NCBI GenBank assembly: GCA_916613615.1
Contig: OU744720.1
Coordinates: 73,311,338 to 73,375,337, forward strand
Source of the DNA: Steromphala cineraria
Taxonomy: Eukaryota > Mollusca > Gastropoda > Trochida > Trochidae
Length of the DNA stretch: 64,000 nt
Direction: 5' to 3'
Part shown: positions 22,373-34,215 of the stretch, piece by piece
Numbering within the stretch: position 1 is the first letter of the stretch
How the letters are laid out: each line of letters opens with the position of its first letter
Notes under the pieces: model-generated
What the model was told of the DNA's origin: nothing
The model's database searches: none
Seen by the model: only the letters and a program-made list of their open reading frames with translations
Position numbers and translations under genes: made by a program

Positions 22373-22934
22373 ATAAATCATAATAAAATACGATTTAAAA
22401 GTTAATTGGTTTCCACTCTGAAAGAGAGTTGTTCCAAAGTAGGAACGAGTAATGGTTTTCCAAACTGTACCGGTAGCTAGTTAGCTTGACATCTATTGAA
22501 CTACGACTTGCATCATATACAAAACATTCGAATTAAATAATTGAAAGTAATCGATGTTTGAAAATATTTAAAAAGTGGAAAATTATATACCCTCAACAGA
22601 CTAAAGGGCATGTTGATATCAGTAACTTTATTATATTTGTTCTTGAATATTGATTTATTTTCGATTACTTTTGCTTAACATGAAAATCTATGTATTTTAC
22701 AGACAATTAGTGTTATCAAATCGTACATGGGCCTGTGCTAAAGGGCTTAACTGCAGGATAGTAAATCATACTAAAGCATAACAGAATTATATGCTGTTGT
22801 TTAAACAAGGTTATAATCAATAGATATTAAACTTTTTGAGATACTGGAATCAGGTTTTAACACTTTGACTTAATCAAATCAACTAGCGACTAGTTTGTAC
22901 TATTATCATGTTGGTTTAATTCCCTACTACTCTT

Positions 22935-23096
22935 GGTGTGATATATAGAGAATCTCATCCAAAGTGTCTTCTGATATCAAATATATCAACACAAGTTGAT
23001 AAAAGTAACAAATAGCCGAGGATATTTTACTTTTATAAACGAGTGTTGATATATTTGATATCAGAAGACACGAGGGTGGGATTCTATTTATCATCC
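22935..23096. mobile_element. Foldback element (duplication copy 2)
   Basis: Duplicate of 17668-17826 with small differences in the left arm (CTCATCCAAAG versus CTCACCCAAG) and right arm. Confidence 0.75.
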
Positions 23097-23171
23097 AAAA
23101 TCATTTTTCATCACAAACGCATGAAAAATAAACATCTTTGAACACTGCATAGCCCTAAAACTGGTAAGCCA

Positions 23172-23294
23172 GTGATGTCATAACATTGTGACGTCACTGT
23201 GTTATGACGTCATAGCATTGTGACATCATCATGTTTATGACGTCATTGCATTGTGACATAACTGATGATGTAAAATGTTTGTGATGTCATGTAT
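23172..23294. repeat. TGACGTCA-rich short tandem array (duplication copy 2)
   Basis: Duplicate of 17903-18025. The TGACGTCA palindromes are intact in both copies. Confidence 0.6.
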
Positions 23295-23331
23295 TTTCTG
23301 ATTACAGGGCATTGTTCAAAATCTACTGTCA

Positions 23332-23359
23332 AAGCGATATCTCCTATGAGATATCGCTT
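23332..23359. repeat. Short palindrome within a 38-bp indel
   Basis: AAGCGATATCTC and GAGATATCGCTT form a perfect 12-bp stem around CTAT. Copy 1 (18063-18076) has only one AAGCGATATCTCCT, whereas copy 2 has two, 38 bp apart, with the palindrome and CCACA...TGTGG between them. The pattern fits deletion between direct repeats in copy 1, or duplication in copy 2. Confidence 0.8.
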
Positions 23360-24628
23360 GATCTTCCACAAGCGATATCTCCTGTGGAACACAGTTTTGG
23401 ATGAAAAATGAGTCTGTGTACTCACTCACATCTGTACTGTATGCAGGTTACCAATTTTTTTATTAAAAGTATCCTCTGAATAAACATCTGTTCTTTGAAA
23501 ATCCACTGTGAAGCTTATTATATGAGATAAATTTTATCTATTAATGAAAATAAAATGAACGAACATTGAATTGTCAATTCTTATGTTTAATATGTAGTGC
23601 ACTTAAAACAGCAAATAAAATGACATTGTACAAACAAACCCTTTCTTTTGTCACATTTCTTTATTGACAGGTTGGTGTTCATGAATTTTGTGTCACGTTA
23701 TATATTCCTGTTTCACAATATAACGTACGTTGCTTAACGATTAATCAAATAACTTCTCAATGACGTAACAGGGTGGTTACTTCATATCAGAAAGCTATTT
23801 CTTAAATGAACAAAATCAATAACATATACATCTATTTCTGGACTCATTTATATTTATTGCTTTTAATTAATACGTTTGACAACATAAGTCAAAATATTGA
23901 TATATTCATGTTTATAAAATGTACAGAATTGAAACCAAAACGATTACAATAAGAGTTATCAATTTATTATCAAAGACAACTTCATATAACTTCTGTTAAG
24001 ACGAAACATGACAAATGGGAGCTTACATAGTCAAACAATTTGAATGAATGATTGTCAAGTCAGTCTAAGAAGACGGGATACAATATTACAGATTCTGCAA
24101 GTTAATGACTACTGATAATTTGATCATTTGTCTTAGCTATAGGACAATACTGAACATCAGCTTTTATGAAATCGACAATCTTTTAACCGTAATTCATGAC
24201 AATAGTTTGGATACGAAATCATAACAATTCCAATAAATTCAACGGTCTTGAAGTCTTTTAAAATTATTTCTTGTTGAGCAGATTAGTCGTAAGATGCCTC
24301 TTGAAATGCGTGGGAGTATGATTTGTTTTCAGATCTGTTGGGATGTTAGATTAAATTTCAACTGAAAAACCTACAATATAATCTATCGGTAATCTCGAGA
24401 GTTTTGAAATACTTACTTTTTCGGACCAATACGAATTGAGTACAAATTCCATCTCACAAATCAAATCATATCAAATAATGAACTGACGTCAAACGAAACC
24501 ATCATCATATAACATTGCAGTTGAAACCTAAACTTTTATGTTTAAATCACGTGGCCTTGACATGTAACTCAAGTGACGAAATTGTTTAATAACTGCCTAT
24601 TATGAATTTTGATCACAATTTAAAAAGA

Positions 24629-24659
24629 CCCCCCCCCCCCCCCTCAACCCCCCCCCCCC
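24629..24659 (+). repeat. Poly-C tract interrupted by TCAA
   Basis: Counterpart of 19322-19344 in the duplication. The different structure shows local instability or assembly uncertainty. A plus-strand frame encoding a proline run across it is an artefact of the tract. Confidence 0.85.
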
Positions 24660-25739
24660 AAAAAAAACATGTTAAAAAGGCAAACATATCCCTGTTAAAA
24701 TTGGCAAATTTCCATGTACAGTACAGAGACAGTGTACAGAGATTGTACAGTACTGTATTGAATTGTGACATCCAAGAAACACCACAAATAACAGTTGTCT
24801 CTTGTCTGTGTGAAGTCCGATATATGTTAGACCATCACTAGCGTTGTCTCTAAGTGACGTCATGGAGACATCACGTCAAGGCCACAACGTCGATATTAAC
24901 GTGCAATCAAAGGAACTAAATACGGGCGTACAGATCTCAAGACTTGTCACGGATTGAACGACTTTAAGACGTTTAAAAATGGTGTGTTCGACTGGATCAA
25001 TACCTTTTCATTATTGGACACGCTGAGTTCTAGATTTGATGAAAGACCGAAACTGATAAAAGTTGACGTTATCTGACGCATGAATTTCTTCGTTATACAT
25101 GGCGGTTTCGCATGATATAAAAGAATTCTTGGTATTATAGTTGAAGAGCTAATAACAAGCTTAATGGTGAATTAATCTATTGCAGTTCTAGCCTTTCCTC
25201 AAGCAATAGCTACAGACAAATTAATTTCGTATGATTGTAACAAAAAGTTTAAGAACTCGTAAAAAGAAAATGAATGAGAAACCTTTAAAGATTTTATTTA
25301 CGAACATATTAAATGTTTTTACTACAGCTATGTACGATGATTTTGTTGACTTACCTGCGTATACCATTGTACTCTCGACAATAGAAAAAATGCTTCAGGG
25401 TGATTATTTTTTGTATTACCTGACTAATTTAATTATATAATTCTTAGAGATGTTGAAATAACGCAGTTTTCCAAACAAGACGATGGCATTACTAAAATGT
25501 CTTTTATAGTGCCATTTCGCTATTAAGTACTATATTGCAAATATCATGTTATTTTGGATTTTGTTAAGGCAATCGTAGCATTTCTAAACTGAAACGGATA
25601 CCCGTTATAAATAACCGTAATTGGTTATCTAAATTGCCAGGTTATCCAAATGACCGCGCGGCAATACTTTTCCATATTCACCCTGTGGTGAATTGTAATA
25701 TTATCAAAATATTGTTACTGTATTCGTTGTATTTGTAGC

Positions 25740-26110
25740 AACATTTTGCGACCAACCTTGAGAAAATCGGACCACAATTACTAAGTAGGAGACAATTCAC
25801 CAAAATGGCCGAAAATAAACGCTTGAAACCGTCCTTATCTCGCACTACTAGATTTTCTTTTCTTTTTCGCCCAATCAGGTTCCCGGTCGCGGTGTATAGC
25901 CTACACACACAATGATGACGTCACTGAAAGCGGGTGCGTTAAATGCTATGGCACTTTTGCAGAGGGTATTGTACTTTGGACGTCGAAATAAGTATTTTGT
26001 TGTTTCTTAAAACATGTAAATTTCGACGAAAGATTTTTCTACCGTGTGATGTATTTTTTCTCTCAAAATGACTTCACGAACTGCATGCAAATATGACGAT
26101 GGAACCTTAA
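25740..26110. repeat. Dispersed repeat R3, copy 1
   Basis: Shares GCGACCAACCTTGAG, AATCGGACCA, ACTAGATTTT, ATGATGACGTCACTGAAAGC, CGAAATAAGTAT and TTTCGACGAAAGATTTTTCT, in order, with 57776-58262. Identity is high in these blocks and low between them. A minus-strand frame of 76 codons crosses one end but is not kept in the second copy. Class unknown. Confidence 0.7.
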
Positions 26111-27528
26111 AACGCTTCCTTTGTACATACTCAATGTATTTGAGACAGTTAAGCAATTCAGTGTTCGTTTTTAATCACAAACAGCTTAGAGATTAAATAT
26201 GTTTCTATAAGGATGCTTATGTTTCCTTTAACTCAATAGTACTCATCTATATAAGATTTCCTTTGATAATTAAAAGTCATTTTATTCAAGATTGACTTAC
26301 CATAGCAGTTAAACAATTCTTACGTTCAATTCTTTATGTTCAAAATTCTTACTTCATTTTGAAAGATATTTGTGTCAAAGGTCTCTAAACCTTTCTGTCA
26401 AGGGACAAAAGAACAACTCACGAAGATGACAGGAGTGTTTACCAGGGAAGAATAATACCATATATGTGTAATTACTTTCTGACACCTTTCAAATGTTGAT
26501 TGTTATTGTTTTTGACAAGCCCTTCTTAAATCACGTATATAGGTCACTGTTTATACCGATATAATTTCATTTGCTAGTTTAAGACATACAGAAGACATCT
26601 AATGTATATCTATTAAGTTGTTAGTGTATTCTTTTTGACGACCGAAAAGTACACAAGAGTACAACAATAAGTGAAAGAAATATGTTCGAATATACACATA
26701 TCTTCACATATTTGATATAAATATATATTTCTGAAATTTCTAAGTTATGTTCGAAGAACAAGCTTTAAATAGGGATGCATTTACTCCGCTGCCTGCTGCA
26801 TATGTATATAATACAAGTTACTTATAATTCAAAAGATGGAGAGTTCATAACAAGATTGTGAATGTTGGTCATTATCATATGGTCCTTACTGGTATCCTTC
26901 ATTCTGTCTTGAACTAGTGTGTAGGGAGAGTTATGCACTTCAACGTTACCTAACCATTATTATTTATCTTTTTAATTATTTTATCAATATCTGTATAATG
27001 AGTAGTTGCAAACAAAGGAGGCTGTTGAGAACGCAGCCTTCTAAAGAGTTCACTAGTAAGCCTGCCATGTACTGTCTAATAACGATTTTCTTAATGATTG
27101 CTCGATGGTTACCTAGAGGATATGAACACGAATGTGTGTACTCTTCTGTCAGCAGAAGATAGTAACTACACCTCACAGACTATGTGTTCAATCATTAAAC
27201 GAATACATGAGAGACAGAGACAGATTCAGGTAAATAGGAATCCCAACATTGCGTTTAAAGAGTGACTCCAATTTTCTACAACCACATTACAAGCCAAGTA
27301 CTGAATTATTTGTCAATCAACTGTTTACTGTAAATATGCTGTCGTCCTGTTTGTAGTAATGACGGGAAAAAATGACGGGTTGGTTTCTCACATGAAATAT
27401 ACACTATACAATACATAGTTACATCATTATATACGGCTCATTCTGTTCACATAATGGTTTTAACTGCGTTGATGTGAATTGCTACTTGTAACTGACATCC
27501 TCGTTTCAAACCCTAGACGATGACCATA
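26111..27528. other. No recognisable feature
   Basis: AT-rich DNA with overlapping chance frames near 26917-27176 on opposite strands. No gene, repeat or RNA signature is seen. Confidence 0.4.
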
Positions 27529-27872
27529 AAGGGGCAGTAGCACGTTTCATGAGGAATTTAAGGTGATGTCAGGAAAATGAAAATGAAAGGAAGATGAAAT
27601 AATTTGAAATTAAATTAAATGAAGCATTAATGAAATAAAAATATAATGTTAACTTCAGCCATGCGATTCATTTTTCTTACACAAAATGAATTAAAGGTGT
27701 TCACACAAAAATGACCGCAAGTCAACTTTTTGTAATAGTTTTATTGTGTTCTCTGACTAACTAGGTGATTGGTTTGTTCAATAAAATTTGGACACTATCA
27801 AAATAATAGATACAGTCAGTGAAAACTGTGAAATATAAGATTTTCAAAAGAAATGTGCTACCGCTCCTTCAA
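27529..27872. mobile_element. MITE family A, third copy
   Basis: Begins AAAGGGGCAGTAGCACGTTT and carries GGTGATGTCAGGAAAATGAA, TTTTTCTTACACAAAATGAA, GTTCACACAAAAATG and GATTGGTTTGT in the same order as 5618-5954. It ends near GTGCTACCGCTCCTT, a degraded inverted terminus. Target-site duplications are no longer clear. Confidence 0.75.
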
Positions 27873-28926
27873 GGATGTTACTCAAGTTACACATGTTTGC
27901 TAAGGATTTGAGATGGTGATGATGTGTGACTGTGTCTGCAGTTACCCTAACGTTAATGTTTATTCAAGCACATGATGACACAAAGCTGACGGTAACTGCA
28001 AGATCCGATTTCAAACACACCTTAGCGCATGTGAGTAGCGTTACACATTCAAAAGTGGTCATGATTTTGAGACTTAAGTAGTGATCCACATTGCACTCAG
28101 TTCTCCCAGCTGATCAACAAATTGGTACTTGAATACGGGAAGGAATGAACCTATGTGGAGCGCTTGTTAATCGGCAGCACCGAGCATACTATCGCTCCAG
28201 GGTATAATATCATGGCATGGCGCCTTTAGCATGGTTTGTCGTGGATATATGCACAGTACAAGAGATCTATTATTATGAATTAAGATATGAGACATTACTG
28301 TGGCCTGTTCTTGGTTGGTCCCAGTCAATGAATTGCTTTATTTATTCAATCACACATTTGGTTACATACCTGTATTTTTCAGGATTAAGTTCAATAATAT
28401 CAAAAGACAAAAACTACCCAATGAGTATATCTTTTGTAATGAACTTTTGCCACTAAAGGAGATGAAGCATCCAACTGATATTACTTATGCAATTGGAATG
28501 ATTAATGAACTATAAAATTAATGAACATCGCTTTTTAGAAAGTATGACATCTTCCTTATTGCATGCCATTTTGATAAAGCAATTGATCTTAATGATAAGC
28601 CATTGTTGAACTGAACCTTAAGCATTTTTCCTATTTAATTAAGCCACTGTGATATCTGCAGCTTTGATGTTTGTTAGATATATATCTCGAGAAGGATGTG
28701 CTTTGAGGTAATATTCTGAATTCGATGAAAGCAGTATCAAAGAAATGCTTAATCGATATTTAGTCTGTTCACCTGTCAATCAAACACATGTATCAGTCGT
28801 AGGTATCTATAGAAAAAAGTACGTCATTACCCCTATACTAAAACTAATGTAAGCATAATTCCAACTGTGAAAATTGTTTTTCATTGGTATTAAAATTTGT
28901 GGCATCTATCATTTCATCAGCATAAT
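27873..28926. other. No gene recognised
   Basis: Two overlapping plus-strand frames of 71-79 codons at 28217-28515 have no family motif or splice context that I can support. The rest is AT-rich. Confidence 0.4.
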
Positions 28927-29821
28927 AATAATGCATAGTTCTTCTATAGCGCAAAATCTCCATCTGGACTCAGTGCGCTTTCATAGTTCACAGTTGAAAA
29001 AGTTCTACTGGACGGCCACATTGGAAAGATGTGTCTTTAGATCCTTCTTAAAAATAAATAGCGAGGGGGAATTTCTGAGAGAGGAGGGCAGGGAGTTCCA
29101 TATGGATAGAGCTGAATAGCTGAATGAGCCTTCACCGGCTGTTTTCATGTTGAATCTTGGTATTCCTAAGATGTTTTCATGAGATGAGCGAAGATTTCGT
29201 TTAGGCTGATGGGTTACAAGTGACTTGGAGAAGTAGGTTGGAAGAGAGTTATCAAAATGCCGAAATGCCAATGTTGCGATTTTGTATTGACATCGGTATT
29301 TTACTGGTAGTCAATGAAGTTCTTTAAGAAGTGGGGTAATATGGTCAAATTTTCTCTTTTGCAGGACAAGACGAGCAGCATTGTTTGGATTTGTAGCAGG
29401 CGTGCAAGTTGTTCAGCTGGGATGTTCACAAGCAATCCATTGCAGAAGTCAAGCCGGGATGTTATGAAGGTATTAACTAGTCTTGCAGTTGTTTCCTTTG
29501 TCAGGTTTTGGCGAATTGTTGAGAGTTTCCTGATTTCAAGAAAAGCCGTTTTGCAAACGCTACTTGTAAGTTGAGGTGTTGGTTGATGTGCACACCGAGG
29601 TATTTCACACACCGTTGGATGAAGACATAATCAACACGAGTTTCCATACCACTTGGTTGTGTGGATAAGACACTAACAAAAAAACTACTAGTGGACTTCA
29701 AACACAACCGTCCCAATATGAGTATTTTAATGTGATTCATATCAATCTGATAAACATTTCTTTCTATCAAAGGTTTCACAGGTATAACTGTGCACATCAG
29801 AGAAACTGCTGTAGAAGGCAC
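28927..29821 (-). pseudogene. Decayed non-LTR retrotransposon, reverse transcriptase C-terminus and 3' tail (CR1/L2-like)
   Basis: Three minus-strand pieces follow each other in element order. 29821-29501 has a VKYLGVHINQ segment; 29612-29301 has KTAFLEIRKLSTIR and TSRLDFCNGLL; 29271-29005 has RNLRSSHENILGIPR, SIWNSLPSSLRNS and FKKDLKTHLSN. These are the conserved blocks after the catalytic core in CR1/L2-type reverse transcriptases. The frames are offset, with frameshifts near 29560 and 29290; between the latter two, a CQYKIATLAFRH bridge is readable in a third frame. Downstream, GATTTTGCGCTATAGAAGAA followed by a short (ATT)n is typical of CR1/L2 3' ends. The copy is 5'-truncated and inactive. 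Confidence 0.9.
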
Positions 29822-29989
29822 TGTTGTTCAAATTGAAAGGCTTCAACAAATACAACTTTGTAAGTTGATAAAGTAATCACCTCAAGTAATCACGAAAAAC
29901 ATTCTAATGCAGATTGATTCTAAAAAGAACTTCATTGAAGCATACAGAACTAAACCTGAGCGTGCTAATTATTTACCAAATGATTAAAG

Positions 29990-30232
29990 TAATGGCTTGA
30001 AATCGTGCAAGGTAGAAGTAATTTAAAGGATTACATAAATCGTGTTTCTCAAGTTTTTAATCCAAGCGTTTCATTCTGGCAATTATCGGTGTTGTCATTA
30101 CTGTCAGCACTAACTCGCCCGAAGACGCCTTCATTTATCTGCTTCGGTTCTGATGAAGTGATTTACCGGACTATTGAAACTAGATTAATCCAAGTAAATT
30201 GCTATAACCAATCTCCGTTTTCTTCTTGATGA
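29990..30232 (+). repeat. Dispersed repeat R4, copy 2
   Basis: Contains the 63-bp core at 30154-30216, identical to the other three copies, preceded by GTCAGCACTAACTCG and ACGCCTTCATTTATCTGCTT. Similarity stops soon after CCGTTTTC, earlier than in copies 3 and 4. A frame runs through it (KTPSFICFGSDEVIYRTIE...), shared with copy 4 but broken in copies 1 and 3. Confidence 0.65.
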
Positions 30233-30755
30233 GTGATTGGTAAAAAACAAAAGTGTTAATGTCACTCCAATTTTGAAAAGATTTACTTCACATACACCGT
30301 ACATTCCCTATATCTATTTTTGTCTTTAAAAAAAATATCTACAATATACATGTACTTCACTATGCAGTTCTTTTAAGTGAATTAATTACATATTTAGTTT
30401 TGCCTGAAAGTAATATGGTGTCTTTAATTTCAAACAGAAGAAACGATCTTTAAATTTAGGGGAGCGGATATTGCAATATGTGACAATGTTAAATATAGTA
30501 GTATTCTACTTTCATACGATCTACCCTCAAAATCTTGAGTACAAGCTTATTGCAAAATGCACGGCAATCTGTTAATTCTCTCAATAATCTTGGTTTTACT
30601 TCAAAGATCTCCACACCTTGTCTTCTGTAAAACTATCGAGGAGGATGATACTTCCAACATGCTTCTGCAGGTGTGAAATACTTCCTATTCTAAGAGGTAA
30701 AGATTATGATCTGGTAGAAAGGACACAAAGGTATTTTGCCAAATGCATTCAGGGA

Positions 30756-31206
30756 TTAGGTGTAGATGATCTCGTAGGAGGATCCGGCTTGATGAGAATC
30801 TTTCGGTGATTTCGTAGGAGGATCAAACGGTGGTTTCGTAGAAGTAGATTTTCTATTGGAATATACCTTATGCCCAGAAGTGTATGCTGTGTGCTGTTTT
30901 TATTAATAAATGAAGTAAGATGGTGAGAATGATTTTATAAAATAAACAACAATTTAGCGTTAAGGACATTTCATAGGAGAGTTCTGATTGGAATATTGTT
31001 CGATGGTGGAAAGTATTTAATTTGGTGTTGTTTGTATTGATCGAAAATCAATCAGGCGAGGTTGCAATAATATTCATGATTCTATTGAATGAAAAACCAA
31101 TCACCCCAATGAATATGTCCACAAATAATGCTTACAATTGTAATCAAGAAATTGTATCAAATATCACTTCTAAGAACCAGTCACTCCTACGAAATCAATG
31201 GTTCCC
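30756..31206. mobile_element. Probable TIR element related to the CTCGTAG family
   Basis: The left end has CTCGTAGGAGGATCCGGCTT, TGATTTCGTAGGAG and GGTTTCGTAGAAGT. The right end carries the complement of TTGATTTCGTAGGAGTGACT and TTAGAAGT. The arrangement of repeated YTCGTAGRMR motifs at both ends, and the CCGGCT after the first, resemble the element at 14523-15199. Exact ends and the TSD are not evident, so the limits are approximate. Frames inside are short and unrecognised. Confidence 0.5.
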
Positions 31207-31493
31207 CAGGGATATGCTAAACGGGTTTCATCTATCTTAATGCTTGGTTATCTTGGTATATGGAGTATGGATGTCTATGTAGATAGATGTAGACTTCTAT
31301 TTTTGGGAGACTACGAACAGTAAATGTAACTCCTCTTAGAAGGATTTATTCTGTGTACAAGTAGCAACATTGCAAACTAAATCAACAGTGCAACATAGTA
31401 TAGGCGACACACTTGTAGAAACTGTACTTAAAAGCAACGTATTTAAATATGTTACTGACTACCTTGACAATTTCATGTAAATCGGTTTAGCGT
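31207..31493. other. No recognisable feature
   Basis: Unremarkable AT-rich spacer between a TIR element and a minisatellite. Confidence 0.4.
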
Positions 31494-31871
31494 AAAAGGG
31501 AGCGTAAAGATAGGACATGATATAGTGAAATACCGCTTCACCCACATAAAGGAGAGCGTATGAATAAGACATGATATGGTAAGATACCGCCTCACCCACA
31601 TAAAAGGGAGCGTATAAATAAGACATGATATGGTGAAATACCGCCTCACCCACATAAAAGGGAGCGTATAAATAAGACATGATATGGTCAAATACCGCCT
31701 CACCCACATAAAAGGGAGCGTATAAATAAGACATGATATGGTGAAATACCGCCTCACCCACATAAAAGGGAGCGTATAAATAAGACATGAAATGGTGAAA
31801 TACCGCCTCCCCCACATAAAAGGGAGCGTATAAATAAGACATGAAATGGTGAAATACCGCCTCCCCCACAG
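31494..31871. repeat. 54-bp minisatellite, seven units
   Basis: TACCGC recurs at 31531, 31585, 31639, 31693, 31747, 31801 and 31855, exactly 54 bp apart. Units contain CACCCACATAAAAGGGAGCG, TATAAATAAGACATGA and TATGGTGAAA. Because 54 is a multiple of three and the unit lacks stops in two minus-strand frames, both stay open (166 and 139 codons); one gives an 18-residue repeat starting VGEAVFHHIMSYLYAPFY. There is no signal peptide, splice evidence or codon bias to favour translation, so a non-coding minisatellite is the simpler reading. Confidence 0.9.
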
Positions 31872-32040
31872 TAATGTACCTCTGGTATTCAAAAACTATA
31901 TATTCTGATGTATGTCTATTCACAATACAGGGACATTTGATTGTTTTGTGCAAAATCAATACAAGAGCAAAGTTTTCAAAATATTGACACTGACATGAAA
32001 TTCTTCAAGGGCATTTAGAAGTTGGGTAGTAATACAAGAA

Positions 32041-32125
32041 AAAGATATGGATGTCAACTTCTTTATTTATTTCACACCACGTTTCTGGGCCTGTTCTTGC
32101 CCCTTCTTCAGGTGAGTCTTGTAGA
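32041..32125 (-). repeat. Penelope-like terminal motif with degenerate hammerhead-like core
   Basis: Read on the minus strand: CACCTGAAGAAGGGGC, a short loop, GGCCCAGAAACGTGG, then AATAAATAAAGAAGTTGACA and TCCATAT. CUGAAGA, a GGGC/GCCC stem and GAAAC match the order of the hammerhead ribozyme core (CUGANGA, stem II, GAAA). Penelope-like elements are known to carry hammerhead motifs. The expected stem III and cleavage site are not evident, so activity is doubtful. The tail matches the palindrome at 16151-16294. Confidence 0.45.
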
Positions 32126-32399
32126 CACTGACATGTTATGACTGCCATATTATTCTAAGTGTGAACATTATATGTACAACCGAAATCAGCTCCTTCTAGA
32201 TCTTTTTGATGATGATGTACAAATTGAATTGCTAACAGAAAATGAAATAGTGTCGCATTTTTCTGGTGAGGAAATACTAATAACTTAGCAAATAGATGAA
32301 ATGCCATGATGATGTATGATAATCCTTAACAGAAAATACCTGTATTCCTTGCTTTCCTCACTCATGTGTACACTTCAGATATTTATATACTTAACTTTT
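32126..32399. other. No recognisable feature
   Basis: AT-rich spacer, nothing supported. Confidence 0.4.
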
Positions 32400-32830
32400 G
32401 ACATAGTTATTATTTCCAGTTATAAGATGTTATAATTATGTGATGCAAATTGTGATATATGTACATAATCCTCGGATCTAGAGGAAACAAGAAGACATAG
32501 TCATCAACATCCCCCGCCAAATGAGTTTTCATTAACGCTCCCACCATTATCACAATGGGCCATAACTCTGTTATATGTAATATCATAAATCCAAAACATG
32601 CAACACTGGCAATAACTCCGTAAAAAGTAATTGCTCGGTTCTGATGTTCAAACTCCATCAAGGTATTGATGCCCTGAAGACACACAGCAAATTTTGTCTT
32701 CCTATCTTAAAATGGTTATTAATAAATTCTGTCCTCCTTTACTCGGACGGACGGAGGGATGGACTCACAGACGCACGGACGGACGGAGCCCAAACCATTA
32801 TTCCCCTCCCTTTTCGTGCCAAGGGATAAT
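32400..32830. repeat. Dispersed repeat with (GGAC)n tract
   Basis: A moderately GC-rich block with CGGACGGACGGAGGGATGG and CACGGACGGACGGAGCC (32743-32790), followed by CCATTATTCCCCTCCCTTTT and AAGGGATAAT. I associate GGAC tracts with a short terminal block of this kind with short interspersed repeats of marine invertebrates, although I cannot name the family. Frames through it on both strands are shaped by the tetranucleotide and are not genes. Confidence 0.5.
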
Positions 32831-33999
32831 AAAGATATTCATTCACTCATTTATTCACAGGGTCTAAAGATGTGTACTTAGGTTGCTTTCGGTTATTTCA
32901 TACAGGAACACTTTCGAATTAAATACGCAATTTGTATATGTTCCAAGAATGAAGTTTCACAAGGGGTGTACATTTGATGCGTCATCGACCTACAAAACGG
33001 AAAAACAGACGTTTTTGGTAAAGCTAGCCATCACTCTGTCCCCAATTGCTTTTAAACATTGATATTAATTCAAATATGGCAGTGACCTTATAGACAGATA
33101 ATCAATGAGAGTTTATGCTGACAATACAAAGTTGTGTATCAGGGGGAAATATACATACATGTATGAAAGAATGTTTTAAGAGAATAGATACAATTGAGTT
33201 GGTTTTATATGAACCTTCTTTCAACCTACACTTCAATCTAAGGATCCATATTTTATCATGTATATGGCTTTAAAATGACGAAAACTTTAGTGCTGTTTCC
33301 CAACTATAAACTTAAACTGCTGAGCAATACTCTTTGATTTCCCAAGAGAAAATGTGATAAATGTGGTTGTGATAAAAGACTTGTGGAACCATTTAATCTC
33401 TTTTTGTTAGAAACTGCATTGCAACTTTCATCACTGCTTATTTATGGAAAGTCGATAATACAAAGGTATAGTCTATAAGCTACCATGATCAAAACAAGGT
33501 AAATCCTTATTTGGTCATCAAAACACTGCTTTACTTCTCAGAATACAAGTCAACTTGGTTTAAGATGATAAGAAAGTAGAGATAAAAGATTATACAAAAA
33601 TATTAAACTTCTTGTGCGTGTAATATCTACCAATCGTAGACTTAAATGTAATCATATGCAGATTCTAATCCATTGGTCATTTATATCTGAGATGTTATTG
33701 ATTCAGTTTGATGAAACGTTTTTTTCCAATTTGAACTTAAAAACTTCCTTTCCCTATCATTGCAAAACCACATTAACATTTGAAAACGATTGAAAATTAA
33801 TAATTCAACTGTGTTTCCGAGGCTTCCAGACTCGACATTTATAATGTAATATTCACAATAACACAGAAGAAAAACATCAGATATTCAGATATTCTATTTG
33901 AATTTTATATTCATTCAAAAGCGTTGATTTAAGTTCATGAGCTCGTGATTTTGAGATTAACATGTTGTCAGCAATGTTTCAGTTTTTAAACACGTGGCT
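32831..33999. other. No recognisable feature
   Basis: AT-rich DNA without genes, RNA signatures or repeats that I can support. Confidence 0.4.
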
Positions 34000-34215
34000 G
34001 TTGCCGCCCAACAGAGAGTAGACAGATCGAAAGGATGAGGTAAAAGACGAACAGAAAAGGCATAGTGAGAGATAGAAAGCAGGTTTTAAAAGGACTCACA
34101 TTTGGTCTGGCTTTTACCCGTCGACGTGTCCAGCATGGGTGACCCTACCAGCAGCATGTAAGCTTCAGCTGGGGTCCCCGAAACACCAGACCACCACACT
34201 ACGATAAGGTAATGA
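34000..34215. repeat. GC-richer fragment, probable retroelement-derived
   Basis: The block stands out by base composition and contains CCCGTCGACGTGTCCAGCAT, GGGTGACCCTACCAGCAGCA and ACCACACTACGATAAGG. Phrases of this type recall 3' regions of retroelements, but I cannot name the family. No intact frame. Flanks are ordinary AT-rich sequence. Confidence 0.3.

Larger units (their letters stand above)
20278..25592 (+). repeat. Segmental tandem duplication, copy 2
   Basis: Direct repeat of 14125-20277, ending at CTAAACTGA near 25592, where unrelated sequence begins. It lacks the 677-bp TIR element (empty site at 20667-20675) and the 198-bp segment; the junction at ACTT near 21287-21290 shows 4-bp microhomology, suggesting deletion here. 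It carries 38 bp more near 23350. Other differences are scattered substitutions and poly-C length. Confidence 0.95.

Noticed and set aside
24602..24841. Proline-rich plus-strand frame
   Set aside because: The proline run is the poly-C tract; the equivalent region of copy 1 lacks the same frame.
31494..31871. CRISPR-like array
   Set aside because: The whole 54-bp unit is repeated with no variable spacers, and the context is animal DNA; it is a minisatellite.
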